Shown here: piece after piece, positions 38,567-47,346 of the stretch
Layout: each line of letters starts with the position of its first letter
How positions within the stretch are numbered: position 1 is the stretch's first letter
From: Parvimonas parva
Lineage (GTDB): Bacteria; Bacillota; Clostridia; Tissierellales; Peptoniphilaceae
Direction: 5' to 3'
DNA: 64,000 nt
Assembly (NCBI RefSeq): GCF_016552165.1
Contig: NZ_JACVDA010000008.1
Location: 1 to 64,000, forward strand
Program-made: the position numbers and the translations under genes
Notes under the pieces: generated by a model
What the model was told of the DNA's origin: nothing
What the model saw: the letters and a program-made list of their open reading frames with translations, nothing else
The model's database searches: none

Positions 38567-40576
38567 CTATTTAATTAACATTCCACCATAGTTCAATATT
38601 ACTTGTGCAAATACTAAAGCTACAACTGTCATTAATTTAATTAAGATATTAAGTGATGGTCCTGATGTATCTTTGAATGGGTCACCTACTGTATCTCCAA
38701 CAACTGCTGCTTTATGTGGATCTGAACCTTTTCCACCATGATGTCCTTCTTCAATGTACTTCTTAGCATTATCCCAAGCACCACCGGCATTAGACATAAA
38801 GATTGCCATTAATACACCAGTTACTAATGAACCTGCTAATAATCCACCAAGAGCCTCAGCTCCGATTAAAAGACCAACTAATACAGGAACAGCTACTGCT
38901 AACAAACCAGGAACTATCATTTGTTTTAATGCTGCCATAGTTGAAATGTCAACGCATTTTCTATAGTCAGGAGTTCCAGTTCCTTCCATAATTCCAGGAA
39001 TTGTTTTGAATTGTCTTCTAACTTCTTGAATCATTTCGTTTGCTGCATTTCCTACTGCTTCCATAGTTAAAGCTGAGAATAAGAAAGGTAACATACCACC
39101 AATGAACATACCAGCTACTACTTGTGGCTTAGTAACGTCAATTGCTTTTAATCCAACAGCTTGAGTATATGATGCAAATAATGCTAGAGCAGTTAAAGCT
39201 GCTGAACCAATTGCAAATCCTTTACCAATAGCTGCTGTTGTATTACCAACTGCATCTAATTTATCAGTAATATTTCTAACTTCATGAGGTAATTCACACA
39301 TTTCTGCAATACCACCTGCATTATCAGCGATTGGACCATAAGCATCAACCGCGATAGTCATACCACAAGTTGAAAGCATACCAATAGCCGCAACTGAAAT
39401 ACCATATAATCCTTGTCCTGCATTTGCAAAACCGTTTGATGCCATATATGATACTAAAATACCAATAGCTATAATAACAATTGGACCAGTTGTAGATTTC
39501 ATCCCAACTGCTAAACCTGAAATAATATTTGTTGATGAACCTGTTTCAGATTCTTCAGCAATATGTTGAACCGGTTTTTTATCTCCTGAAGTATAATATT
39601 CAGTAAATTGCGAAATAATCAATCCAACTAAAATACCAGCAACTGATGAAATAAAAGCTGAATTGTTTCCTAAAATCTTTGTACTTAAGAAATATGTTGC
39701 TATTATAGTTAAAACTGAACTTACAATAGTTCCCATATTTAATGATTTTTGTGGGTCTTTATCTCCTTTAACACAGAATAAACCTACTAATGATGCTATA
39801 ATACCTGTTGCAGCAAGAGCTAAAGCAAAAATAATACCTTCTTTACCAAAAGCAAGTGAACCTAAAGTGATACCTGAAAGGATTGAACCTACATAAGATT
39901 CAAAAAGGTCAGCTCCCATACCAGCAACGTCCCCTACGTTATCTCCTACGTTATCAGCAATAACTGCTGGGTTTCTTGGGTCGTCTTCAGGAATACCAGC
40001 TTCAACTTTACCTACAAGGTCAGCACCTACGTCTGCTGCTTTAGTATAGATACCACCACCAACTCTTCCGAATAAAGCTATAGATGATGCACCAAAACTA
40101 AATCCAGTTACGATATTAACATCTCCAACTAAGAAGTAGCAAACTGTCATTCCTAAGATACCTAAACCTACTACTGAAAGTCCCATTACAGCTCCACCTG
40201 AAAATGCTGTTTGAAGGGCTTTTCCCATTCCATATTCTTTAGCAGCATTAGCTGTTCTTACATTTGCTTTTGTAGCAGCTTTCATTCCGAAGAATCCAGC
40301 TAAAATTGAACAAATTGAACCAGCTAAGAAACAAACTGCTGTAAGTGGATTAATGGCTACACCTAAAATAATTGCAACAACAACAATGAATATAGCTAAA
40401 TACTTATATTCACGAACTAAGAACGCCATCGCTCCTTCTTCAATATAACCTGATATTTCTTTCATTCTTTCATTACCAGGTTGAATTTTTGTAATGCTTA
40501 AATATTTAATATAAGCAAATACTAGTGCAACTAAACCAACAGCAATTGCACAATAAAAAACTAAATTAGTATCCAT
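38567..40576 (-). CDS. hppA: Membrane-bound ion-translocating pyrophosphatase, K+-dependent type
   Basis: A 669-residue pump with about 16 hydrophobic helices that couples pyrophosphate hydrolysis to H+ and/or Na+ export. Pyrophosphate-binding motifs are present: [55 protein letters not shown] and the C-terminal [19 protein letters not shown]. At [11 protein letters not shown] the K+-independence Lys is replaced by Ala, with Gly three positions later, marking the K+-dependent subfamily, which includes Na+ pumps. The ion pumped cannot be read with certainty. It follows secG by 20 bases. Confidence 0.96.
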   Translation of the reverse strand: MDTNLVFYCAIAVGLVALVFAYIKYLSITKIQPGNERMKEISGYIEEGAMAFLVREYKYLAIFIVVVAIILGVAINPLTAVCFLAGSICSILAGFFGMKAATKANVRTANAAKEYGMGKALQTAFSGGAVMGLSVVGLGILGMTVCYFLVGDVNIVTGFSFGASSIALFGRVGGGIYTKAADVGADLVGKVEAGIPEDDPRNPAVIADNVGDNVGDVAGMGADLFESYVGSILSGITLGSLAFGKEGIIFALALAATGIIASLVGLFCVKGDKDPQKSLNMGTIVSSVLTIIATYFLSTKILGNNSAFISSVAGILVGLIISQFTEYYTSGDKKPVQHIAEESETGSSTNIISGLAVGMKSTTGPIVIIAIGILVSYMASNGFANAGQGLYGISVAAIGMLSTCGMTIAVDAYGPIADNAGGIAEMCELPHEVRNITDKLDAVGNTTAAIGKGFAIGSAALTALALFASYTQAVGLKAIDVTKPQVVAGMFIGGMLPFLFSALTMEAVGNAANEMIQEVRRQFKTIPGIMEGTGTPDYRKCVDISTMAALKQMIVPGLLAVAVPVLVGLLIGAEALGGLLAGSLVTGVLMAIFMSNAGGAWDNAKKYIEEGHHGGKGSDPHKAAVVGDTVGDPFKDTSGPSLNILIKLMTVVALVFAQVILNYGGMLIK

Positions 40577-40596
40577 TTTTTCCTCCTAAAATTTTT

Positions 40597-40821
40597 TTAT
40601 TTAATCGCAGCCATAGCAATAGCTACTATAAAAAACACAACTGATGCTATAATAGTAATTTGACTTAAATAGGCGTCTTTAGTTTTTTTACCACCTTTCC
40701 CAGCGATATTAGTTTCTCCAGTTAAAGATGCCACACCGTCAGACTTAGATTCTTGCATAAGAACTGCCACTATTATCACTATACTAGCAATAAATAAAAT
40801 TATTTCCATAAAAGTTTGCAT
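40597..40821 (-). CDS. secG: Preprotein translocase subunit SecG
   Basis: About 74 residues with two hydrophobic helices (EIILFIASIVIIVAVLMQ and ITIIASVVFFIVAIAMAAI) joined by the family loop QESKSDGVASLTG. SecG is the small accessory subunit of SecYEG. ATG 40821 has an upstream GGAGGT; the longer in-frame start at 40887 adds a basic stretch not found in SecG and overlaps the terminator hairpin. Confidence 0.92.
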   Translation of the reverse strand: MQTFMEIILFIASIVIIVAVLMQESKSDGVASLTGETNIAGKGGKKTKDAYLSQITIIASVVFFIVAIAMAAIK

Positions 40822-40879
40822 AACACACCTCCGAACATTTATAATTAACCTACGATTAATAATAACACATTTACAATCA

Positions 40880-40916
40880 AAAATCAACTTAAAATGTTGA
40901 TTTTTAAGTTGATTTT
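40880..40916 (-). terminator. Hairpin terminator after the prepilin peptidase gene
   Basis: AAAATCAACTT (40880-40890) pairs perfectly with AAGTTGATTTT (40906-40916) around a 15-base loop that itself repeats part of the stem (ATCAAC on the minus strand). The stem overlaps the peptidase stop codon. T's follow on the minus strand. Confidence 0.65.
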
Positions 40917-41550
40917 AAAAATAAATTAAAGCTAAATAACTAACTAATATAAACGGAACTAATGGTATCTCCTCTTTTCTAAAACTTTCCAAATCTCTAA
41001 CAAATACAAATTTTATAAAATAAAAAATTCCAGCAACCACAAAAGTGAATAATCCTATATATAAAACCGTACCCAAATCAGTTGAAAAGCCAATCAAAGC
41101 AAGAATATAAATATCTCCCACTCCAAAAACTTCAGCTCCGTAAAAATATCTGGATAAGATATAAATAATACCATATAAAAGCATACCGGCAATTAACCCT
41201 AATGCAGAAATTTTAATATAATTTCCATAAATATTAAGAAAGAAAATTAGAATTGCAAAAATAAAAACTATATTTAAAAATATATTTTTACAACAAATAT
41301 CTGTAATAGAACAAATATAAGTACACATAAAACATAACAAACTTATTGTATATAATGTGCCATTATCGAAAAATACAGCCATTAAGTACATATTTATAAA
41401 AGTTATTAATATAAAATGTAATAAATTATAATAATTTTTTAAACTTTTTAATGAAATTTTAATTTTTTCTTCTTTTCTTAAAGTTTCCAAATCCATTAAT
41501 GAAACAAATACAAAAAGAAAAATACTAAATATTCCACCTAATAAATACAT
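40915..41550 (-). CDS. Prepilin peptidase (A24 family)
   Basis: A 211-residue polytopic membrane aspartic peptidase. The two active-site contexts are seen as SITDICCKNIFLN (first Asp) and FGVGDIYILALIGF (GxGD, second Asp). It lacks the N-terminal cysteine-rich methylase domain of full PilD, so it is the short form that cleaves, and perhaps does not methylate, prepilins. It is the natural partner of the pilin-like operon at 32849-35615, about 5.5 kb away. It starts one base past the parvulin stop. Confidence 0.88.
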   Translation of the reverse strand: MYLLGGIFSIFLFVFVSLMDLETLRKEEKIKISLKSLKNYYNLLHFILITFINMYLMAVFFDNGTLYTISLLCFMCTYICSITDICCKNIFLNIVFIFAILIFFLNIYGNYIKISALGLIAGMLLYGIIYILSRYFYGAEVFGVGDIYILALIGFSTDLGTVLYIGLFTFVVAGIFYFIKFVFVRDLESFRKEEIPLVPFILVSYLALIYF

Positions 41551-41551
41551 A

Positions 41552-42295
41552 TTAATATGCTCTTTCTATTTTGCTATCTTTCATTAAAGCGTCCATTTTT
41601 TGAACATAAGCTATTTGTTCCTTAGCTTTTATAATAGTTTTTTCTATTTCATCTCTAACTTCTTCTAAGGATAATTCTTTAGGAGCTGTTTTTGATTCTA
41701 ATTTAATTAAATGATAACCAAATTGTGTTTTTACAGGTTCAGTAACTTTTCCAACCTCTGCATCTATACAAGCATTTTCAAACTCTAATACCATTTGACC
41801 TTGTGAAAATTCTCCTAAATCTCCTCCAACTTCCTTAGATGGACACATAGAATGTTTCATAGCTAATTCTTCAAAAGATTCACCATTTTCACAAAGATTT
41901 TTTAATTCATTAGCTTTTTCTTCACTTTCAACTAAAATATGTTTAGCTTTAAAGTTATATTTACTCATAAATAAATTTTTGTTTTCTTCATAATATTCTT
42001 TAATTTCTTCATCAGAAGCCTTAATATCGTCAAACAATTCACTTAAGAAATGTTTTGCTAAAATTGAACGTTTAATTTCAATTATTTCCTTAACAAAAGC
42101 TTCACTTTCATCTAATTTTCTATTGTAGCAATCTTGAATTATAAGCTCTTGTTTTACAAGTTCTTCACATAATTGTTTCTTGCCTTCAGGAGATTTATAA
42201 GGTAACGCTCTATTTCCCATCAATTCGATAAATCTATCTACATCACTTTCTAAAATCTCAACTCCATTTACAACTGCCATTACATTTTTTTCCAT
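41552..42295 (-). CDS. Parvulin-type peptidyl-prolyl isomerase
   Basis: A 247-residue protein: a SurA/trigger-like N-terminal helical region (AVVNGVEILESDVDRFIELM), then a parvulin domain (FKAKHILVESEEKANELKNL; VGGDLGEFSQGQMVLEFENA; TQFGYHLIKLE). There is no signal peptide or lipobox, so unlike PrsA it is cytoplasmic. It catalyses proline isomerization during folding. CvfB lies upstream (12-base gap) and the prepilin peptidase follows; all three are probably one operon. Confidence 0.92.
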   Translation of the reverse strand: MEKNVMAVVNGVEILESDVDRFIELMGNRALPYKSPEGKKQLCEELVKQELIIQDCYNRKLDESEAFVKEIIEIKRSILAKHFLSELFDDIKASDEEIKEYYEENKNLFMSKYNFKAKHILVESEEKANELKNLCENGESFEELAMKHSMCPSKEVGGDLGEFSQGQMVLEFENACIDAEVGKVTEPVKTQFGYHLIKLESKTAPKELSLEEVRDEIEKTIIKAKEQIAYVQKMDALMKDSKIERAY

Positions 42296-42307
42296 AATAA
42301 TTTCCCC

Positions 42308-43147
42308 CTATATTAATTTTATTCCATTTCCTTCAAATTGAATTTTTTTAGTTTTTAAAAGTCTTCCAACTGCCTTTTTAAAAGATGATTTACTCATTCC
42401 ACAAATCTCTTTAATTTTATCAGGATTACTTCTATCGTTTAAATCTAAAAATCCACCTTTATCTTTTATGATATTGAAAAGAACATCAGCATTGTCATTT
42501 ATTTCTAAATGCGAAAGATTCTTTAAAACTAAATTCAAACGACCGTCTTTTTTAACCTTTGAAATTCTAAAATTAATTGGCTCCCCAATTTCTAAAACTC
42601 CAACAATATCCTTATTTTCAATCATTGCATCATATTTCTTATCAACAGCAACAAAAGCACCGTAATCTTTATGAATTGAATAGATTATACCATCAACCCA
42701 TTCACCCTCTTTATATGGTGAATCAGAAGTTAAATAATCTCTTATCTTCATCGTAGCACAAAGTCTTTCAGACTTATCTATATAAAGAGCAACAAGATAC
42801 TTTCTTCCCTTTTCAAGTTTCATAGATTGTTCTTTAAAAGGTAAAAATAATTCCTTTTCAAGTCCCCAATCTAAAAAAGCACCAATCTTTGAAATGTCCA
42901 TTACCTCTAAAGTTTCAAGTCTTCCCATAGAAATTTTTGGGACTTTTCTTGTAGCTACAAACCTAGCTTGATTGTCTTTATAAATAAAAACTTCAATTTC
43001 ATCTCCAACGCTGTCAGTTTCTAAAACTTCTTTTTTAGGCAATAAAATATCAAGTTTTTCATTTTTAATTTCTTTAATACCAATATAAGCACCATTATTT
43101 TTAAAACGCTTTATAACTAGCTTTTGAAATTCTCCTAAATTATACAT
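42308..43147 (-). CDS. cvfB: CvfB-family S1-domain RNA-binding protein
   Basis: A 279-residue protein of the CvfB/YitL type: tandem S1-like OB folds (LEVMDISKIGAFLDWGLEKE; GIIYSIHKDYGAFVAVDKK) and a C-terminal winged helix (GGFLDLNDRSNPDKIKEICG, MSKSSFKKAVGRLLKTKKI). CvfB binds RNA and influences virulence gene expression in Staphylococcus aureus; its role here is inferred from the family. AAGGAGAAAAG precedes the ATG. Confidence 0.92.
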   Translation of the reverse strand: MYNLGEFQKLVIKRFKNNGAYIGIKEIKNEKLDILLPKKEVLETDSVGDEIEVFIYKDNQARFVATRKVPKISMGRLETLEVMDISKIGAFLDWGLEKELFLPFKEQSMKLEKGRKYLVALYIDKSERLCATMKIRDYLTSDSPYKEGEWVDGIIYSIHKDYGAFVAVDKKYDAMIENKDIVGVLEIGEPINFRISKVKKDGRLNLVLKNLSHLEINDNADVLFNIIKDKGGFLDLNDRSNPDKIKEICGMSKSSFKKAVGRLLKTKKIQFEGNGIKLI

Positions 43148-43259
43148 CTTTTCTCCTTTATTTTTTCTTTATAATTATTTTTATTTATAATTAATACATA
43201 TTATACAATATTCCCTATATAGATATTTTTTCAAAGGTGAATATGGTGAATTAAATATT

Positions 43260-43282
43260 ATTTCGCACAGGAATAGCGAAAT
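43260..43282. repeat. Inverted repeat in the cvfB/lipoprotein intergenic region
   Basis: ATTTCGC (43260-43266) and GCGAAAT (43276-43282) form a 7-bp dyad. It lies just downstream of a minus-strand TATAAT (43290-43295), so it would be near the 5' end of a cvfB transcript: an operator or 5'-hairpin. The surrounding 263 bases between the divergent genes contain only promoter-like sequence. Confidence 0.45.
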
Positions 43283-43347
43283 CATATTTATTATACCATA
43301 GTTCCTTTTTGATTACTAGATTAATGTAATATAAACAAAATAAAAAT

Positions 43348-43377
43348 TTGAAATATTAGCCAAAAATATAGTATAAT
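43348..43377 (+). promoter_or_regulatory. Putative promoter of the lipoprotein gene
   Basis: TTGAAA (43348-43353) and TATAAT (43372-43377) are separated by 18 bases. The lipoprotein ATG follows at 43411 behind AAGGAG. Confidence 0.65.
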
Positions 43378-43410
43378 ACATAATGTAATTATAAATTTAA
43401 GGAGTAATAT

Positions 43411-44247
43411 ATGTTTAAAAAATCAAAAAAACTTTTTTTAATTTTAGTATATATACTTTTACTATCATCTTGTGGTAAAAGTGGAGAAAAAAATGTAGAT
43501 AAAATAAATAATGAACTTAAAAATTCTACAAACCAATTTTCTTTAAATTCAGAAGAAATCAGCTTACTTGAAAAACCCTACTCAGACTTTACAGATGATG
43601 ACAAAAAATTATTTGATAAAATCTTAGTTAAATATAATGAATTTAAAAATAATTCATCAGAAGATATAGCATTTGAAAGAAAAATATTAAAAAAATTGGA
43701 AGAAATAGAATCGTTCTATGATAAAAAATATATAAACTTCAAAAATGAATCCTCAAAAGAGGTAAAAGTTGAAGAAAAATTATTACAACAAAACTCAAAA
43801 ATAGAATTATCAAAAAAAGACTTTAATTACAATAACTATCTGGTAAAAATAACCGGAAAAGGAATCTTTTCATATTATATAGACAACACAAAAATAGTAG
43901 AAGAAGTTTTAGCTGAAAACGAAAAACCAAGATATGTTAGAATTAACATCACAAAAAATTCAAACATAGAATTCAACGGAAATATAATTGGAATTATCTT
44001 TAAAGACAATATAAATTATAACAAATTCAAAAATCTACCAAGTGGTATATTTAGTATAAATGAAGACATAGCACAAGGTAATTACAAAATAACCAACACA
44101 ACAGTAAACACAATCATAAAAACAATATCAAAAGAAAACAAAATTGAAGTTATAAATTTAAAAGAAACTCATAACATAAAACTAGAAAAAGGAATGAAAT
44201 TAATAATTTCAAACGTAGATTATATAACATTAGAAAAAGCAGATTAG
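43411..44247 (+). CDS. Lipoprotein of unknown function
   Basis: A 278-residue exported protein. The basic start and hydrophobic core end in the lipobox LLLSSCGKSGEKN, so Cys ~22 should be lipidated and the protein anchored outside the membrane. A charged helical linker (residues ~30-130, Lys/Glu-rich) precedes a beta-rich C-terminal domain with repeated 'IFSINEDIAQGNYKI' and 'NIKLEKGMKLIISNVDYI' patterns, like the 'aGtYkvG.DIpaGtY' domains of other Firmicute lipoproteins. I do not recognise a specific function. It has its own promoter and no close partner gene. Confidence 0.75.
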   Translation: MFKKSKKLFLILVYILLLSSCGKSGEKNVDKINNELKNSTNQFSLNSEEISLLEKPYSDFTDDDKKLFDKILVKYNEFKNNSSEDIAFERKILKKLEEIESFYDKKYINFKNESSKEVKVEEKLLQQNSKIELSKKDFNYNNYLVKITGKGIFSYYIDNTKIVEEVLAENEKPRYVRINITKNSNIEFNGNIIGIIFKDNINYNKFKNLPSGIFSINEDIAQGNYKITNTTVNTIIKTISKENKIEVINLKETHNIKLEKGMKLIISNVDYITLEKAD

Positions 44248-44298
44248 TACAATATTATTATTTAGCAAATTTGAATATTAAGATGGTTTAGGAGAAGT

Positions 44299-44933
44299 AT
44301 GGAAGTTATTGATTTTATAGACAAGAAAAAGAATATAGAATATTTATTTAGAAATATAACTGACAAACTTAGTTAGCAATATACAGATGTATTGTATTCT
44401 TTTCTAGGAATTTATGTTATAGGCTTATATGCTTTTGATAAAGATTCAAGGAATGAAAAAAGTAGAAAATTTAAAAGAAAAGAAAATGGATCAAGAATAT
44501 TCGTTGGGGATACAACTCAACTTTTATATTCTAATGAGTATATTATTAAGTATATTATTAAACAAAAGCATTATAAAGATAATATAGATCTAAACCAACC
44601 AGAAGAATTAAAAGAATTTTTGGATGAATATAGTTCTATTGGAAATTCAATCCCTATTTGGCCAAGAGACAATGAAAATCGAGGGAAATATAGTTGTTAT
44701 GATCTACCAGAGTTTTATTTTTCAAGCAGTAAAATTAAACCTTGGAAGAATATTTTATTAGAAAAGTATAACGCGTATTTAATACCAGATATACAATACG
44801 ATAAAAATGTAAGTTTGATTTTAAGAAAGGAATAATTACGTTCTTAAATGAATTGGATGTTGAACTATATAAAAGCTATTTAGTGCATATAACGGAAACA
44901 ATAAAAAAACGAAAAGAGTATTTAAATAAATAG
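44299..44933 (+). pseudogene. Decayed gene of unknown family (nonsense + frameshift)
   Basis: ATG 44299 behind AGGAGAAG opens MEVIDFIDKKKNIEYLFRNI, but codon 26 is TAG (44374-44376). The same frame continues as QYTDVLYSFLGIYVIGLYAF and on to LILRKE, stopping at 44835. A +1 frame then reads ITFLNELDVELYKSYLVHIT and ends in KKRKEYLNK-stop at 44931-44933. So one ~210-codon gene has been broken twice. The reading frame content (charged, no membrane segment) suggests a soluble protein; I do not recognise the family. An intact 147-codon stretch starting at a TTG (44392) is unlikely to be a real start. Confidence 0.7.
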
Positions 44934-45006
44934 ATTAAACCGAGTTGTCAAATTCCAGTTTGTCAAAATTTCACTTAACAATATATACTCCTAATAAAAC
45001 ACAAAA

Positions 45007-45032
45007 AGACCATAACACTTAAGCTACGGTCT
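45007..45032. terminator. Bidirectional hairpin terminator
   Basis: AGACCATAAC (45007-45016) and GCTACGGTCT (45023-45032) form a 10-bp stem with two G-U pairs on the minus strand. T-rich runs flank both sides (AATTTTTTG on plus, TTTTTGTG on minus). It lies between the decayed gene at 44299-44933 and the remnant at 45076-45126. Confidence 0.65.
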
Positions 45033-45075
45033 AATTTTTTGTCCAAATGTAAACCACTTGGAACTATTATTTAGT

Positions 45076-45126
45076 TTATTCTTTTTTACATCCAGTACCA
45101 TTTGAGTACCAATAGCCATTTTTCAT
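45076..45126 (-). other. Short coding remnant (16 codons) beside the attachment site
   Basis: The minus strand reads MKNGYWYSNGTGCKKE-stop. The W-Y-S-N-G-T-G pattern looks like the tail of a secreted repeat protein, but the frame is closed by stops just upstream and there is no ribosome site. Probably a fragment of a gene truncated by integration events. The rest of the 392-base stretch 44934-45325 holds the terminator at 45007-45032, the att-like sequence at 45170-45190 and the tandem repeat at 45298-45322. Confidence 0.3.
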
Positions 45127-45169
45127 TCTCTATATAGCTTGTAATTAAGCCGTTTTAGAAAATTTTGCA

Positions 45170-45190
45170 TTACTCCCATTCAATAGTAAC
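45170..45190 (-). other. Putative attachment site: guaA 3'-end duplicate
   Basis: The minus strand reads GTTACTATTGAATGGGAGTAA minus its last base within 20, i.e. codons V-T-I-E-W-E-stop. T-I-E-W-E-stop is the near-universal C-terminus of bacterial GMP synthase, and the guaA 3' end is a known integration site for integrative elements. A stop (TAA) two codons upstream shows no complete guaA is present, so this is a duplicated end. Its orientation predicts the intact guaA on the minus strand beyond 64000, with the element between. Confidence 0.6.
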
Positions 45191-45297
45191 TAATTATATA
45201 ACACCCTTTATTCTAATTTATAATCATTGATTTTACTATATTTTTTATAAATCAGAATAAAAAAATTTCAATCAAATTTTAGTGTTTTTATAAAATT

Positions 45298-45322
45298 TTG
45301 CCACTTTTTTGCCACTTTTTTT
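45298..45322 (-). repeat. Tandem TGCCACTTTTT repeat, possible integrase tail
   Basis: Two copies of TTGCCACTTTTTT lie in tandem immediately after the topoisomerase stop. The minus strand encodes KKVAKKWQNF in one frame, a C-terminal motif seen in many Firmicute tyrosine integrases. Only about a dozen codons remain, followed by a stop. Confidence 0.35.
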
Positions 45323-45325
45323 GTA

Positions 45326-47329
45326 CTAATATTTAATTTTGCATTCAAAGTTTTTGTCAAAATATAGTTTTGATTTTTTCTTGTTTCCGTTTGAAAATGT
45401 AAATTTTAAATCTTTTGTTATTCCTTTTTCAACCAACTCTTTTAGTATATTTTTAGTTATTTTGACTTTTGATATTTCTTTCCACACTAAAAATTTACAA
45501 CCTTTTTTATAGTTACTACAATAGTAATTTTTTTGTCCTTCATATATTTTTCCATCTTTACAAATAGGACAGATTATTTCATCTTTTTTTACTGTTTCTA
45601 AATGAAAAATTTCTTCATTTTTTGTTATTAACTTTAATTCATTTTCTGCGAATTTTATCAATTCATTTATTGTAATTTCATTCTTATATACTTTTTTTAA
45701 TTTTTTTGATAATTCAACAGATTTTTCTTTCCATAAATTTATATTCAACTTTTCTAAAATTCTTATAAATTCAATTCCCAAGTCAGTAATATCATAACTG
45801 CTATTATTTTGAACTATATACCCTATTTTTTTTATTTTTTCTATCGTATGGGTTCTAGTTGCTTCAGTTCCTATTTCCACCCCATCTAATATCATCTTAT
45901 ACTCTTCATCTTCTGTTTGTTTTTCATATTTAAATGGATTTTTTAATATATTAGATAATTCACTTTCTGTAATTAATTTAGGAGTTTCTGTAATTTTTTC
46001 TTCAGGAATAAAATTTACACTAAATTCATCATCTATTGATAAATTAGGAAGTCTGTTTATAAATTCTTTAGGTTCATATTTATAGAATCCTTCTTTTATA
46101 ATACTATTACCTTTTAGCTCAAATATTTCATCACCAACTCTAATTTTCATAGTTCTTTCAGATATAATTGTTTCCTCATTTAGAAAATTGGAAACAAATC
46201 TATTTAATACTGTATTATATACTTTTTGTTCTTCTTCACTTAATCCTTTAATATCCAATTTATTAGTTATTGTTATTGCACTATGACTTTCAATTTTTGA
46301 ATTATCATATATTGTTTTTTTATTATTATTTATTAAATTATAGCCTTTTGAATTTAATAAATTAATAATTTTAGAAATTTTATCATGTTCATTTTCTGAT
46401 AAATATTCTGTATTAGTTCTTGGATAAGTTAATAAACCTTTCTCATATAAATTTTGTATTATACACAAAGAATCTTTAAATTTTATTTTATATTTAGAAG
46501 ATAGTTCTGATTGTAATTTAGATAAAGAAAATAATTTACCAGGAGATTTTTTTATTTCTCTATCAGAAATATCTACAACTTTTGCCTTAAATTGATTAAA
46601 ACTTTGACATTTAGATAAACATTTTTCTATATTATCATATTTATCTTTAAATTTTAAAACTATATCATTAGTTTTACTTTCACATAAAAAATATTTTTTA
46701 GGTATAAAATTCTTTATTTCTAAATTTCTATCATATATATATTTTACAATAGGTACTATTACTCTACCTACATTTAATAATTTACCAGTAGCATTTGTTA
46801 AATATACAGTTAAATTAATGCCATATAGCCAATCTAAATAAGTTCTTGCATATCCTTCATTTTGTAAATTTTTATATTCATAATTTAATTTTATATTTCT
46901 CAATCCATAAATTATACTATCTTTTGTTTGTTCTGGTAACCATAGCCTTTTGACCTCTTTATTATAATTTATATGCTTTATAATGTTGTCTATTATTATT
47001 TGTCCCTCTCTATCTGAGTCTCCACAATTTATAATTTCATCTGCATTAGATGACAAATTCTTAATTAATTTTAATTGTTCTTTTATACTCTTTTCGTTCT
47101 TTACTTTAAATTTAAAGTTTGGAATTATTGGTAAATTATATTCTTTCCACTTTAAATTTTCATATTCTTTATAATCTTTTATATCACATAATGTTAATAA
47201 ATGTCCAAAAGCAAAAGTTACGATATAATTATTTTTACATTCAAAATACCCGGCATTACTTTTACAAATTCCTATTGCATTAGCCACGGTTTTAGCTAAG
47301 CTAGGTTTTTCACAAATTATTAATTTCAT
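45326..47329 (-). CDS. topB: Type IA DNA topoisomerase III of the outer element
   Basis: About 667 residues. The Toprim domain opens with KLIICEKPSLAKTVANAIG and has NCGDSDREGQIIID; the catalytic tyrosine is in LLTYPRTNTEYLSENE. The C-terminus carries a four-cysteine zinc ribbon (CPICKDGKIYEGQKNYYC SNYKKGC). Such TopB copies are common on Gram-positive conjugative elements, where they are thought to resolve transfer intermediates. ATG 47329 is chosen because GGGAG lies upstream; an in-frame start at 47344 overlaps it. It follows the 486-residue gene closely and is the last intact gene before the att site. Confidence 0.93.
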   Translation of the reverse strand: MKLIICEKPSLAKTVANAIGICKSNAGYFECKNNYIVTFAFGHLLTLCDIKDYKEYENLKWKEYNLPIIPNFKFKVKNEKSIKEQLKLIKNLSSNADEIINCGDSDREGQIIIDNIIKHINYNKEVKRLWLPEQTKDSIIYGLRNIKLNYEYKNLQNEGYARTYLDWLYGINLTVYLTNATGKLLNVGRVIVPIVKYIYDRNLEIKNFIPKKYFLCESKTNDIVLKFKDKYDNIEKCLSKCQSFNQFKAKVVDISDREIKKSPGKLFSLSKLQSELSSKYKIKFKDSLCIIQNLYEKGLLTYPRTNTEYLSENEHDKISKIINLLNSKGYNLINNNKKTIYDNSKIESHSAITITNKLDIKGLSEEEQKVYNTVLNRFVSNFLNEETIISERTMKIRVGDEIFELKGNSIIKEGFYKYEPKEFINRLPNLSIDDEFSVNFIPEEKITETPKLITESELSNILKNPFKYEKQTEDEEYKMILDGVEIGTEATRTHTIEKIKKIGYIVQNNSSYDITDLGIEFIRILEKLNINLWKEKSVELSKKLKKVYKNEITINELIKFAENELKLITKNEEIFHLETVKKDEIICPICKDGKIYEGQKNYYCSNYKKGCKFLVWKEISKVKITKNILKELVEKGITKDLKFTFSNGNKKKSKLYFDKNFECKIKY

Positions 47330-47346
47330 TATTACAACTCCCAAAA

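Noticed and set aside
43148-45325. tRNA, rRNA or CRISPR array in the chromosome/element border
   Set aside because: No cloverleaf, rRNA-like or regularly spaced repeat structure was found here or elsewhere in the window.
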